Shown here: positions 1 through 7,128 of the stretch, piece after piece
Position numbering within the stretch: position 1 is the stretch's first letter
How the letters are laid out: each line of letters starts with the position of its first letter
NCBI GenBank assembly: GCA_002451695.1
Contig: DKDC01000004.1
Span: 77,131 to 94,672, forward strand
Length of the DNA stretch: 17,542 bases
Direction: 5' to 3'
Source of the DNA: Prevotellaceae bacterium UBA6858
Lineage (GTDB): Bacteria; Bacteroidota; Bacteroidia; Bacteroidales; Bacteroidaceae
Position numbers and translations under genes: made by a program
The notes under the pieces: model-generated
Seen by the model: the letters and a program-made list of their open reading frames with translations, nothing else
Databases searched by the model: none
What the model was told of the DNA's origin: nothing

Positions 1-21
1 AACCAGCTGAGCTAAACGCCC
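1..21 (-). tRNA. tRNA gene, 5' end only (cut by window edge)
   Basis: Read on the minus strand from position 21, the sequence is a canonical tRNA start. It has a 7-nt acceptor strand GGGCGUU, then U8-A9, a D-stem strand GCUC, A14 and the D-loop start GCUGGUU. The window ends inside the D-loop, so the anticodon is not visible and the amino acid cannot be assigned. A good promoter lies just upstream at positions 43-72. Only about a quarter of the gene is present. Confidence 0.85.
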
Positions 22-42
22 GTTCCCGCTGCAAAAGCGGTG

Positions 43-72
43 CAAAGATAGGCATTTTTTTTTATCCGCAAA
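43..72 (-). promoter_or_regulatory. Bacteroidetes-type promoter of the tRNA gene
   Basis: On the minus strand a perfect -7 box TATCTTTG (consensus TAnnTTTG) lies at 50..43 and a -33 box TTTG at 72..69, separated by 18 nt. Transcription should begin near position 37, giving a leader of about 15 nt before the tRNA. A small hairpin (26-30 with 36-40) sits in that leader. A second inverted repeat (CGCAAA/TTTGCG, 67-82) overlaps the -33 box. Confidence 0.75.
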
Positions 73-168
73 GCTTTTTGCGCAAAAAACACGCTTTTAT
101 CACCAACGCCACACCGTATCTGGGGGCGTTTTTCAAATGCAATGGCGGCGAACTTCGCGGTTATCGCG

Positions 169-184
169 ATTTTGAGTAAATTTG
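169..184 (+). promoter_or_regulatory. trpS promoter, -7 region
   Basis: A -7 box TAAATTTG lies at 177-184, placing transcription start near 190 and giving a leader of about 15 nt before the ATG at 205. No TTTG is seen at the expected -33 distance. The 16 nt at 169-184 (ATTTTGAGTAAATTTG) recur exactly at the guaB promoter. The box lies inside the extended reading frame that opens at 142, which is the main reason for rejecting that earlier start. Confidence 0.65.
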
Positions 185-204
185 CAACTGCAAAATTTAT
201 ATCT

Positions 205-1302
205 ATGAGTACAGAAAAGGTTATTCTCACCGGCGACCGTCCCACCGGCCGCCTTCATATAGGGCACTTTGTAGGCTCGCTGCGCAGACGCGTGGAATTG
301 CAGAACTCGGGGGATTTCAAAAAGATTTTCATCTTCATAGCCGATGCACAGGCTCTGACGGACAATATGGAGAACCCCGAAAAAATACGCCAGAACATTA
401 TTGAGGTAGCCCTCGACTGGCTTTCGGCAGGTCTCGACCCCGCCAAGTCCACACTGTTCATACAGTCTCAAATTCCCGAGCTGTGCGAACTCACGGAATA
501 CTACATGAACCTTGTGAGCGTTTCGCGCCTGCAGCGCAACCCGACGGTGAAAACCGAAATCAAGATGCGCAACTTCGAGACCACGATACCTGTGGGCTTT
601 TTCTGCTACCCCATAAGCCAGGCCGCAGACATAACGGCGTTCAAGGCGACAACCGTACCCGCCGGCGAAGACCAGAAGCCCATGATTGAACAGGCTGTGG
701 AGATTGTGAGGCGTTTCAACAACGTTTACGGCGACACGCTTGTCGAGCCGCAGATTTTGCTGCCCGAGAACGAGGCGAGCATGCGCCTTCCGGGAACTGA
801 CGGCAAAGCCAAGATGAGCAAGTCGCTCGGCAACTGCATATACCTTTCCGACAGTGCGGACGAGGTGAGCAAGAAGATACGCTCCATGTACACAGACCCT
901 GACCACTTGAAAGTTTCCGACCCGGGGAAAGTGGAGGGCAATACTGTTTTCACGTACCTCGACGCATTCTGCAAGGACGAGCATTTTGAGCGTTACCTGC
1001 CCGAATACGCAAACCTTGACGAGCTGAAGGCGCATTACAAGCGCGGGGGCTTGGGCGACGTGAAAGTGAAGAAACTTTTGCAGGCCGTCATGGAGGAGAC
1101 GCTCGAACCGATGCGCAAACGCCGCAAAGAGTTCGAAAAGGACATTCCCGCCGTTTACGACATCCTGAAAAAGGGAAGCGAAACGGCACGCGAAGTGGCG
1201 GCACAGACACTCGCCGATGTGCGAAAGGCAATGAGGATTGACTATTTCGATGACAAGGCCCTGATAGAGGAACAGGCAAAATATTTCGCCTCGAAACAGT
1301 AA
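205..1302 (+). CDS. trpS: Tryptophan--tRNA ligase
   Basis: This class Ic aminoacyl-tRNA synthetase charges tRNA-Trp with tryptophan in the cytosol. The 365-residue product opens with a Rossmann fold. It has the GDRPTG-type N-terminal motif, the HIGH signature at residues 18-21 and KMSKS at 203-207, both intact, and the conserved block around SQAADITAFKAT near 138-149. It is slightly longer than the usual 330-340 residues. An in-frame ATG at 142 would add 21 residues, but that stretch contains the -7 promoter box, so ATG 205 is preferred; it gives the N-terminus expected for the family. The gene is monocistronic, divergent from the tRNA gene and convergent with the next gene. Confidence 0.97.
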   Translation: MSTEKVILTGDRPTGRLHIGHFVGSLRRRVELQNSGDFKKIFIFIADAQALTDNMENPEKIRQNIIEVALDWLSAGLDPAKSTLFIQSQIPELCELTEYYMNLVSVSRLQRNPTVKTEIKMRNFETTIPVGFFCYPISQAADITAFKATTVPAGEDQKPMIEQAVEIVRRFNNVYGDTLVEPQILLPENEASMRLPGTDGKAKMSKSLGNCIYLSDSADEVSKKIRSMYTDPDHLKVSDPGKVEGNTVFTYLDAFCKDEHFERYLPEYANLDELKAHYKRGGLGDVKVKKLLQAVMEETLEPMRKRRKEFEKDIPAVYDILKKGSETAREVAAQTLADVRKAMRIDYFDDKALIEEQAKYFASKQ

Positions 1303-1313
1303 GCGTACAAAAT

Positions 1314-1367
1314 ACATACAGAATCCGCCCGCCGTTCTTTTAGAAACATCGGGCGGATTTTGTATGT
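1314..1367. terminator. Bidirectional terminator between trpS and the convergent small gene
   Basis: An 18-bp inverted repeat pairs 1314-1331 with 1350-1367, with one G-T position that is a wobble pair in RNA and an 18-nt loop. The GC-rich core is AATCCGCCCG/CGGGCGGATT. The distal strand continues TTTTGTATGT, supplying a U-rich end on the plus strand. It lies 12 nt after the trpS stop and 24 nt after the stop of the oppositely oriented gene at 1391, so it probably serves both. Confidence 0.85.
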
Positions 1368-1390
1368 CCGCACCCCAAGAAGCGGAAAGT

Positions 1391-1723
1391 TTATCTTTTC
1401 ACGAAAACCTCATCAGCCACAATGCCGCCCGCACGGACAAGCACGCGGTGCCGGCCGGCGGGAAGCGTGGAGACGCAAAACTTAACGCAGCCGTTCATCA
1501 CGTAATCCGACGCCATGAAATTCGCGCCGCCTCCATAAACCTTCACCCTGCAAAACTCATCGTCGTAATCGGGAAGAAGTATGGTAAGTGTGTCGGTTGC
1601 CGGACTTACCACGTATTTGTTTTTTTCCGCCATGCCCTGCGAGGCACACGAGACGGAAAACGCGGTGACAAGCACAAACGCCGCCCACAGGAACACAAAC
1701 CTGCGTTTTATTCTCGCAAACAT
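1391..1723 (-). CDS. Small exported protein of unknown function
   Basis: The 110-residue product begins MFARIKRRFVFLW, a basic N-terminus followed by a hydrophobic stretch ending FSVSCASQG. This could be a signal peptide, or a weak lipobox with Cys near residue 23, but the -3 position is Ser, so lipidation is doubtful. The remainder is predicted beta-rich and ends in LPAGRHRVLVRAGG, which resembles the small Ig-like or DUF3244-like secreted proteins common in Bacteroidales. I do not assign it to a family. A GTG 11 codons upstream (1756) lies inside the ompA terminator hairpin, so ATG 1723 is chosen. No promoter is visible in the 17 nt between that hairpin and the start, so expression may depend on read-through from ompA. 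Confidence 0.6.
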   Translation of the reverse strand: MFARIKRRFVFLWAAFVLVTAFSVSCASQGMAEKNKYVVSPATDTLTILLPDYDDEFCRVKVYGGGANFMASDYVMNGCVKFCVSTLPAGRHRVLVRAGGIVADEVFVKR

Positions 1724-1740
1724 GATATGAAACTTAATAA

Positions 1741-1779
1741 ATAAAGGATGCCGCACGAGATTTGCGCGGCATCCTTTAT
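1741..1779 (-). terminator. ompA rho-independent terminator
   Basis: A perfect 14-bp inverted repeat (1741-1754 with 1766-1779) surrounds an 11-nt loop, with GGATGCCGC/GCGGCATCC as core. It begins 20 nt after the ompA stop. On the minus strand the stem ends in CCTTTAT and is followed by TTATTAAG, an A/U-rich tail. Confidence 0.85.
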
Positions 1780-1799
1780 TTGGTTATGTTTCGCTCAGA

Positions 1800-2981
1800 T
1801 TACTGGAGCTTAACAATTACACGGCGGTTGTAAGAGAACGGACTGATGTCGTTCACGCCACCCTTGTGCTCGATGATGATGTTGTCGCGGCTGAGACCCA
1901 TCTTAACGAGTTCGTTAGCAACAGCGTTAGCACGTGCCTCGGAGAGCTTGTTGTTGATGGCCGGAGTACCGGTCTTGCTGTCAGCATAACCTGTAACGAC
2001 AACCTTCTTGTTGTTGTCCTTAGCATACTGTGCGAGTTCCTTAACGTTAACAAGATCCTTGCGCGAAGCAATCTTAGACTTGTTGATATTGAAGAACACA
2101 GATACCGGAGTAGTTGCAAATTCCTTGATAGTCTTGGTCTCTGCGGGCTTCTGGTTAGCGAGGAGGTTACGCAAGCGTGCGTTCTCGTCCTGCTGCTCCT
2201 TGAGGGAAGCGTTGAGGGCGTCGAGCTGCTCCTTGTTCATTGCCATGAGGGCATCAACATCGGGAACCTTGTTCCAGCCGATGGTCTTGCCGAGGTTCAC
2301 GTTCAAACCAACGGAAACGCCGACCATTTTGTCCCAGTAGCGGCAATGGGTCTTTTCGTGAGTGCGCCAGTCGGTCTTGCCCTCACCGTTCACGCCGTCG
2401 AAAGAACCTTCAGCTGCGAGCGCCCATACATCGAGGTAAGCAGCCAAGCGGCGGTTGATGCGGAATGAGTTGTAGATACCCACGTTGTAGGAAGGCTCGC
2501 GATAGAGCGACTTTGCATTTGCATCATCGGTTGACTTCATACGCTGCATATAGCCGATACCAACGTAAGGAGCGATGTTCCAAACGCGCTTCTCGTTGTA
2601 GCCGCAGAAAGCGTTGGAAAGGTTGAACATTACATCCTCCTGAATGCCCCAATACTTGTAAGCGTGGTGGTTGTCGGCATCAACGACAGCCTTTGACCAG
2701 ATGCCCTGGAACTTGGTGCGGAGACCGATAACCGGTGTGAACCACTTACCTACAGCAACCTCGAAACCGAAAGTTCCGCGATCTACGCTGAAAGGATTCT
2801 TGTTGCCGAGCTGCTCCTCGTTGGTGTAAGCTGCATTGAACTGGCCGCCTACCTGTACGAACCAGTTAGCCCAGAACGAGTTAGTAGCAACACTGTACTT
2901 TTGCGTAGGAATTTCGTTTTCCTGCGCCATGGCACTTGTAGTAAAGCCTACGAGTGCAAGTGCAAACATTAACTTTTTCAT
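1800..2981 (-). CDS. OmpA-family outer membrane protein with C-terminal peptidoglycan-binding domain
   Basis: This 393-residue protein begins with a signal peptide (about residues 1-19, cleaved after SAMA). An N-terminal beta-barrel of about 200 residues follows, rich in aromatic alternating strands, then a short helical linker near 246-283 (EQLDALNASLKEQQDENARL). An OmpA_C domain occupies about 290-393. In the last, Asp334 (GYAD) and Arg350 (LSEARA) match the diaminopimelate-binding pair of the family. It should anchor the outer membrane to peptidoglycan. Overall architecture matches the abundant OmpA-like porins of Bacteroidales such as the Porphyromonas gingivalis Pgm6/7 proteins. It is monocistronic, with its own promoter and strong terminator, as expected for a highly expressed protein. 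Its codon choice looks more restricted than that of its neighbours. Confidence 0.93.
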   Translation of the reverse strand: MKKLMFALALVGFTTSAMAQENEIPTQKYSVATNSFWANWFVQVGGQFNAAYTNEEQLGNKNPFSVDRGTFGFEVAVGKWFTPVIGLRTKFQGIWSKAVVDADNHHAYKYWGIQEDVMFNLSNAFCGYNEKRVWNIAPYVGIGYMQRMKSTDDANAKSLYREPSYNVGIYNSFRINRRLAAYLDVWALAAEGSFDGVNGEGKTDWRTHEKTHCRYWDKMVGVSVGLNVNLGKTIGWNKVPDVDALMAMNKEQLDALNASLKEQQDENARLRNLLANQKPAETKTIKEFATTPVSVFFNINKSKIASRKDLVNVKELAQYAKDNNKKVVVTGYADSKTGTPAINNKLSEARANAVANELVKMGLSRDNIIIEHKGGVNDISPFSYNRRVIVKLQ

Positions 2982-3054
2982 AATTACTAATTTAGTGTAT
3001 CAATTTATCATTTATATATTCGTTCGGTCACATTTGCCGCCTTATAATCATTTG

Positions 3055-3062
3055 CAAAAGTA
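3055..3062 (-). promoter_or_regulatory. ompA promoter, -7 box
   Basis: On the minus strand TACTTTTG matches TAnnTTTG, putting transcription start near 3048 and giving an A/T-rich, apparently unstructured leader of about 67 nt. No clear TTTG -33 box is visible at the usual spacing. The rest of the 560-nt region between ompA and mutL holds an 18-bp palindrome and the first copy of the 21-bp repeat element. I see no gene in it. Confidence 0.6.
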
Positions 3063-3206
3063 ATAAATACTTTTATATCTTGATAACTTTCGTGTAAAAA
3101 AATATCAACATGACGATTTTTTTTCAGAGGGACGTTTTTTTCGGCGCAAAATTTCGTTTTTGTCACGCCCGCACTGCAAAACCGCCGTGTTTTCACGCCA
3201 TTGCTT

Positions 3207-3224
3207 ATACAATATATATTGTAT
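3207..3224. repeat. Perfect 18-bp AT-rich palindrome
   Basis: ATACAATATATATTGTAT equals its own reverse complement. It lies about 145 bp upstream of the ompA -7 box. It has the form of a dimeric-regulator operator, but there is no downstream evidence for that. Confidence 0.5.
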
Positions 3225-3331
3225 GAACGCCTTGCCGCCTCACCCGCCGGCCTGAAAAAACGCACCGCAGTCAAGCACTTAAAACGGCGATTGCAGTGTT
3301 TTGAAACATTTCGGGCAATGTCGCAAAAAAC

Positions 3332-3437
3332 ACATCGGATATAGGAAAAACTATGTCTGATGCAGAATTTTCTACGTCTGATATAATTCAAACTACATCA
3401 GACCTTTTTTCAACGCTTGCAAGCATTTGAAAAACAA
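3332..3437 (+). repeat. Composite 21-bp-unit repeat, copy A
   Basis: Consecutive 21-bp units begin at 3332, 3353, 3374 and 3395. Unit 1 is of the form ACATCGGA...GGAAAAACT, units 2 and 3 begin AYGTCTGAT, and unit 4 begins ACATCAGACCTTTTTT. Six nt later is a 21-nt box at 3417-3437 (TTGCAAGC then ATTTGAAAAACAA). Copy B has the same order and exactly the same spacings: unit 1 and unit 3 each match at 18 of 21 positions, the first 16 nt of unit 4 are identical, and the box matches at 20 of 21. The GGGGCGTAT palindrome found with copies B and C is not seen here. Confidence 0.85.
3376..3410 (+). terminator. Hairpin plus T6 inside repeat copy A
   Basis: GTCTGAT (3376-3382) pairs with ATCAGAC (3397-3403) across a 14-nt loop, followed by CTTTTTT. 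It would act as an intrinsic terminator only on the plus strand, where no gene precedes it. On the minus strand, in the direction of mutL transcription, there is no U-tract after the stem, so it is a poor terminator for mutL. Confidence 0.45.
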
Positions 3438-3541
3438 CAACTTGCAAAGGCCATTGCAAATCAGGCAACGTTTTGAGTTCCAAACGCTTACGCAAATCGC
3501 CGTAAAATCCATGGGAAACGCCACGGCTATGGGGGCTGCCG

Positions 3542-5350
3542 CTATGCAAACAGGCCTTCTATCTTTTCCTGCGGGATTATTGCCACGATGAGCTTGCCCT
3601 CGGGCGTGTATTTGGGCGAGGCTGTGGCAAAAAGGTCGTCTATCATTCCGCCCATTTCCTTGTCGGTGAGCTGCGAGCCGTATGGTATGGCGGCGTGCCT
3701 TGCAAGCACAAGGGCTATATGTTTGTCGATTTCCTCCTTTATGGCAGTTTTTCCGTCGGTTTCAGCCAGCACGTCCTTCAAAAGCTCTGTTGCGTTAAGC
3801 TTCTCCGTTCCTGCCGGAAGCCCGTTGACGGTGAAATTGCCGTCGCCGAGGTCGGAAATGTCAAAACCGGCAGCCACTATTTCGTCAGCCGATGCGGCGA
3901 GTGCGGCACACTCCGCCGGGGTAAGGCTTACTGTCTCGGGGAAAATGAGCCGCTCGCCCGCACCTTTGCGCCCGGAAAGGTTTTTGAGAAACCGCTCATA
4001 AAGTATACGTATATGCGCCCTGCGCTGGTCGATGACCATAAGTCCCGAATGCACGGAGGTCATTATGTAACGGTCTTTGTACTGGAAATGCCCGAGCGAA
4101 CGCCCCTCCAAAGGCTCTCCGGCTTCAGGCGCAGCGGGAACGGGCTGGTTTTCCTGCGACGCATCGTTGCGGCGGCTTATTCCCTCAAACAATTTCTGCC
4201 AGTTTCGCGGCGCAGTGTTGCGCGGCTGCGCTGGGGTGTCGAACGGGTTATAGCCTCCCTCAAGCTCGATGCGCGGCGGCTCCGCCGTTTTTTTACGTGG
4301 GTCGTAAACCGGGATGTCATCGGGGGTTGCGGGAGATTCGAAGTCGAGCTGCGGAACGGCGTTGAACTTGCCCACCGCCTCCTTGACCGACGCCATGAGG
4401 ATTTGGAACACAGCCTGCTCGTCCTCAAACTTGATTTCAGCCTTCGTGGGGTGTATGTTTACGTCGATGCGCGAGGGGTCGATGTCGAAATATACGAAAT
4501 AGGGCACTTGCTCATCGGGCGGCACGAGCCGCTCGTAGGCAAGCATAATTGCACGTCCGAAATAAGGGTGGCGCATATAGCGTCCGTTGACGAAAAAGAA
4601 CTGCTTCGCGCCTTTTTTGCGTGAGCTTTCGGGCGTGCCCACAAAGCCCTTTATGCGCACAATGGATGTGTCAACGTCGATGTGCAGGAGCTGCTGGTTC
4701 ATGCGCTTGCCAAACACATCGGCTATGCGCTGGAGGCACGAGCCGGAGGGCAGGTCGTAAACCACAGCGTCGTTGCTGCTCAGCGAAAAGCGGACTTCGG
4801 GATGTGCCAGCACTATCTTCTCAAACTCCGCCACAATGTTGTTGAACTCGGTTTGGTTTGACTTCAAAAACCTGCGCCTTGCCGGAATGTTGAAAAACAG
4901 GTTCTTCACCATGAAATTGGCACCCGCGTCGCACGCCACAGGCTGCTGGTCAACCACCCTAGAGCCCTCGATGGAAAGGCTCACGCCCAACTTGCTGTCG
5001 GCGGTGCGAGTGCGCAGCTCCACCTGTGACACGGCGACGACAGACGGCAGCGCCTCGCCACGGAAGCCCATTGTATGGAGGCTGAACAAGTCGGCGGCCT
5101 TGCTTATCTTCGATGTGGCATGACGCTCAAAGGCCATGCGCGCATCGGTCTCGCTCATGCCGCATCCGTTGTCAACAATCTGTATGCACGTTTTGCCCGC
5201 ATCGGTAACAAGCACGTCTATCCTGGTGGCTCCGGCGTCTATGGAGTTTTCCACAAGTTCCTTGACCACCGAAGCCGGACGCTGGATTACCTCGCCCGCC
5301 GCTATCTGGTTGGCAACGGAATCGGGAAGCAGGTGTATTATGTCGGGCAT
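3542..5350 (-). CDS. mutL: DNA mismatch repair protein MutL
   Basis: MutL is the ATP-dependent matchmaker that couples MutS mismatch recognition to strand removal. The 602-residue product starts MPDIIHLLPDSVANQIAAGE, the conserved family N-terminus; the frame is open 21 codons further, but that part is not conserved. The GHKL ATPase domain (about 1-330) has catalytic Glu31 and Asn35 in KELVENSIDAG, DNGCGM at 60-65 and GFRGEA at 95-100. After a variable linker, the C-terminal dimerisation domain starts near 415. Its would-be endonuclease motif at 441-452 reads DQRRAHIRILYE, lacking the His, Ala and first Glu of DQHA(x)2E(x)4E. The CPHGRP-like motif is also absent (SPKYTPEGK near 578). Last gene of the guaB operon, 65 nt after the ostA-like gene. 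No convincing terminator follows it. Confidence 0.97.
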   Translation of the reverse strand: MPDIIHLLPDSVANQIAAGEVIQRPASVVKELVENSIDAGATRIDVLVTDAGKTCIQIVDNGCGMSETDARMAFERHATSKISKAADLFSLHTMGFRGEALPSVVAVSQVELRTRTADSKLGVSLSIEGSRVVDQQPVACDAGANFMVKNLFFNIPARRRFLKSNQTEFNNIVAEFEKIVLAHPEVRFSLSSNDAVVYDLPSGSCLQRIADVFGKRMNQQLLHIDVDTSIVRIKGFVGTPESSRKKGAKQFFFVNGRYMRHPYFGRAIMLAYERLVPPDEQVPYFVYFDIDPSRIDVNIHPTKAEIKFEDEQAVFQILMASVKEAVGKFNAVPQLDFESPATPDDIPVYDPRKKTAEPPRIELEGGYNPFDTPAQPRNTAPRNWQKLFEGISRRNDASQENQPVPAAPEAGEPLEGRSLGHFQYKDRYIMTSVHSGLMVIDQRRAHIRILYERFLKNLSGRKGAGERLIFPETVSLTPAECAALAASADEIVAAGFDISDLGDGNFTVNGLPAGTEKLNATELLKDVLAETDGKTAIKEEIDKHIALVLARHAAIPYGSQLTDKEMGGMIDDLFATASPKYTPEGKLIVAIIPQEKIEGLFA

Positions 5351-5415
5351 TGTCTGTTCTATATAATTAATGTTTCGGGAAAGATACGGGCACGGGGGTT
5401 GTGGCAGCCGCACGT

Positions 5416-7128
5416 TCAGCGCGCGCCGCCGCTTTGCCTGCCCATTTTCTTGCGGGCTATTTCCGAAAGTGTCTGCAGCGGGGCCTGGCGGCGCACCGTT
5501 TCGCGCAGTTCAGTGCCTGCGGCCTTTTCCTTCCAGACAAATATGTCGTCCTTGTTCTTTGGGCGGATGTAGTCGAACCATGCAAAATTCTTGAGGAACA
5601 ACTGCTCTTCGGGCGCGAGCTTCAAGGGGTACATTGTGCCGTTTGCGGGCGCACTCCAAATGCGGCTCATCTTGCGGTCCTTCATGTACATTCTCAGTTC
5701 GGAGGTCTGCATACGGTTAAGCCCTATCATTATGCTGTCGCTGTCGTAAGGGAAATATGCCACGTCAACATTGCCGAGAACCTTGCTCCATGCAAGTTTG
5801 CCGCCGTTGAAATAGGCGAACATTTCACGCCCGGCAACCTGGTTGTAGCACGCGCTGTCGAGCTGTTGCGCAAGAAGCGCCTGCCTCATGACGTGCACGC
5901 TGTCTATCGTTGTGTCCATAAACACCTGTATCTCCTCACCCAAAAGCTGCTGGTTGTTGTTCCAGACAATCGGGTTGCCATACATGGTCATCTTCTTGTT
6001 CTTGGAATCATATTTCAGCGAGTCGCAGACGCTTTGCACGTCGGTGCGGAAGGCCCGCGCCTTGTGGTAGCCGTGCACAAGGCGGTAAACGCTGTCGGTG
6101 CGTATGTTGTAGGTGAAAATCTTGAACGTGTCGGCGTGCATATACAAGGTGTCGGGGGAGGAATAGTCGCGCACCACGGCGTTTTTCGTTGCCATGGCAT
6201 AGCCGGTTGTGTCGCTGTATTCGCAGTAGTCGCCCGTGAGCAGGTTTTTGCTGCCTTTGTCATTATATATAATATTGCCATAGGCGTGCATATTGCCATT
6301 CTTCTTGTCGTAGAACATACTGTCGCCGGTCATGGTGCTTTTGCCGTTAATCACCACGGAGCGGTCGAAAAGTTCGGCATAGTCCTTGGCGGTGTCGTAA
6401 TAGCCCCGCTCGGTGTAAATGCGGTTTCCGTCGCTGTTGATATTGGAAGGGCCCACGATGTGGGTTACTTTGGTGAGCGTGTTATAGTGCAGCGTGTCGG
6501 AAGTGAGCGTGAAGCGTTCGTTCGTTAGCTTTACGTGGTAGTTGAACACCGCCTCGCGCGTTTGTGGCGAATACTCGCCCCAATCCGACACAAGCACGTT
6601 TTTGCCGTCATGCAGTTTGCCGCCATCGAAAAAATAGCCGAGATTGTAAAGTTTGTCGTAGTTGAGGCTGTCGGTTATGAGCAGCGTGCCACGGTGTCTG
6701 AGGTGCACGTTTTTCCTTGCCTGCGCTATTTGAGCGTCGCCATCGTATTTCAGGTAGTCGGCGGTGAGCGACAATGTGTCGCCCTGCACCATTCTCACGT
6801 TGCTGAAAGCCTCGAACGAGTTGGAGGCCTTGTAATAATAGGCACTGTCGCAGAAAAGTTTTATATTGCCGTGGGTGAACTGCACATTGCCGTTGAGAAT
6901 ATTGGCGTTGGGGTTCTTCATTATGTCATAGTGCAGCCGGTCGGCGTGGTCAAGCACAATGCGTTCCCCTTTCTGCCTTTTCGCGCCTTTCTTTACCGGC
7001 ACAAGGGCCGATGCGCCAGCCGTGGAACACAGCACGGTAATTAGAAATAAAGAAACGAGGCACAAACTGCCTAAACGAGATCTGTGCCCTGATTTCCTTT
7101 TGCGTATGTTTTCCGCACCGCCCATCAT
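5416..7128 (-). CDS. OstA-like (LptA-fold) envelope protein
   Basis: The 570-residue product has a basic N-terminus and a hydrophobic signal segment (about 20-41, LCLVSLFLITVL), so it is probably exported. The rest is a long series of short beta-strand repeats with recurring patterns such as GNVQFTHGN, LTADYLKYDG, LTSDTLHYNT and MTGDSMFYDKKNG. This is the signature of the OstA/LptA beta-jellyroll (PF13100-like in Bacteroidetes), which in LptA/LptD carries lipopolysaccharide across the periplasm. An LPS-transport role is inferred from fold and from the adjoining surA. No LptD-type outer-membrane barrel follows, so this is not a full LptD. Start ATG 7128 overlaps the surA stop by 4 nt (ATGA), indicating translational coupling; the next codon is also ATG (7125) and could serve. 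Confidence 0.85.
   Translation of the reverse strand: MMGGAENIRKRKSGHRSRLGSLCLVSLFLITVLCSTAGASALVPVKKGAKRQKGERIVLDHADRLHYDIMKNPNANILNGNVQFTHGNIKLFCDSAYYYKASNSFEAFSNVRMVQGDTLSLTADYLKYDGDAQIAQARKNVHLRHRGTLLITDSLNYDKLYNLGYFFDGGKLHDGKNVLVSDWGEYSPQTREAVFNYHVKLTNERFTLTSDTLHYNTLTKVTHIVGPSNINSDGNRIYTERGYYDTAKDYAELFDRSVVINGKSTMTGDSMFYDKKNGNMHAYGNIIYNDKGSKNLLTGDYCEYSDTTGYAMATKNAVVRDYSSPDTLYMHADTFKIFTYNIRTDSVYRLVHGYHKARAFRTDVQSVCDSLKYDSKNKKMTMYGNPIVWNNNQQLLGEEIQVFMDTTIDSVHVMRQALLAQQLDSACYNQVAGREMFAYFNGGKLAWSKVLGNVDVAYFPYDSDSIMIGLNRMQTSELRMYMKDRKMSRIWSAPANGTMYPLKLAPEEQLFLKNFAWFDYIRPKNKDDIFVWKEKAAGTELRETVRRQAPLQTLSEIARKKMGRQSGGAR

Noticed and set aside
142..204. N-terminal extension of TrpRS from an ATG at 142
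   Set aside because: It contains the -7 promoter box at 177-184 and does not resemble TrpRS N-termini; ATG 205 is preferred.
133..1317. 394-codon open frame on the minus strand opposite trpS
   Set aside because: Antisense shadow of a clear TrpRS; rich in Cys, His and Phe with no family motif.
3008..3391. 127-codon minus-strand frame between ompA and mutL
   Set aside because: It runs through repeat copy A, the 18-bp palindrome and the ompA promoter, and its composition (many Cys, Arg, Phe) is not protein-like.
3332..3437. 21-bp arrays as a possible CRISPR array
   Set aside because: Units are directly contiguous without unique spacers, only four in number, and no cas gene is present.
5401..6528. 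375-codon plus-strand frame opposite the OstA-like gene
   Set aside because: Antisense shadow; the opposite strand encodes regular OstA repeats with a signal peptide.
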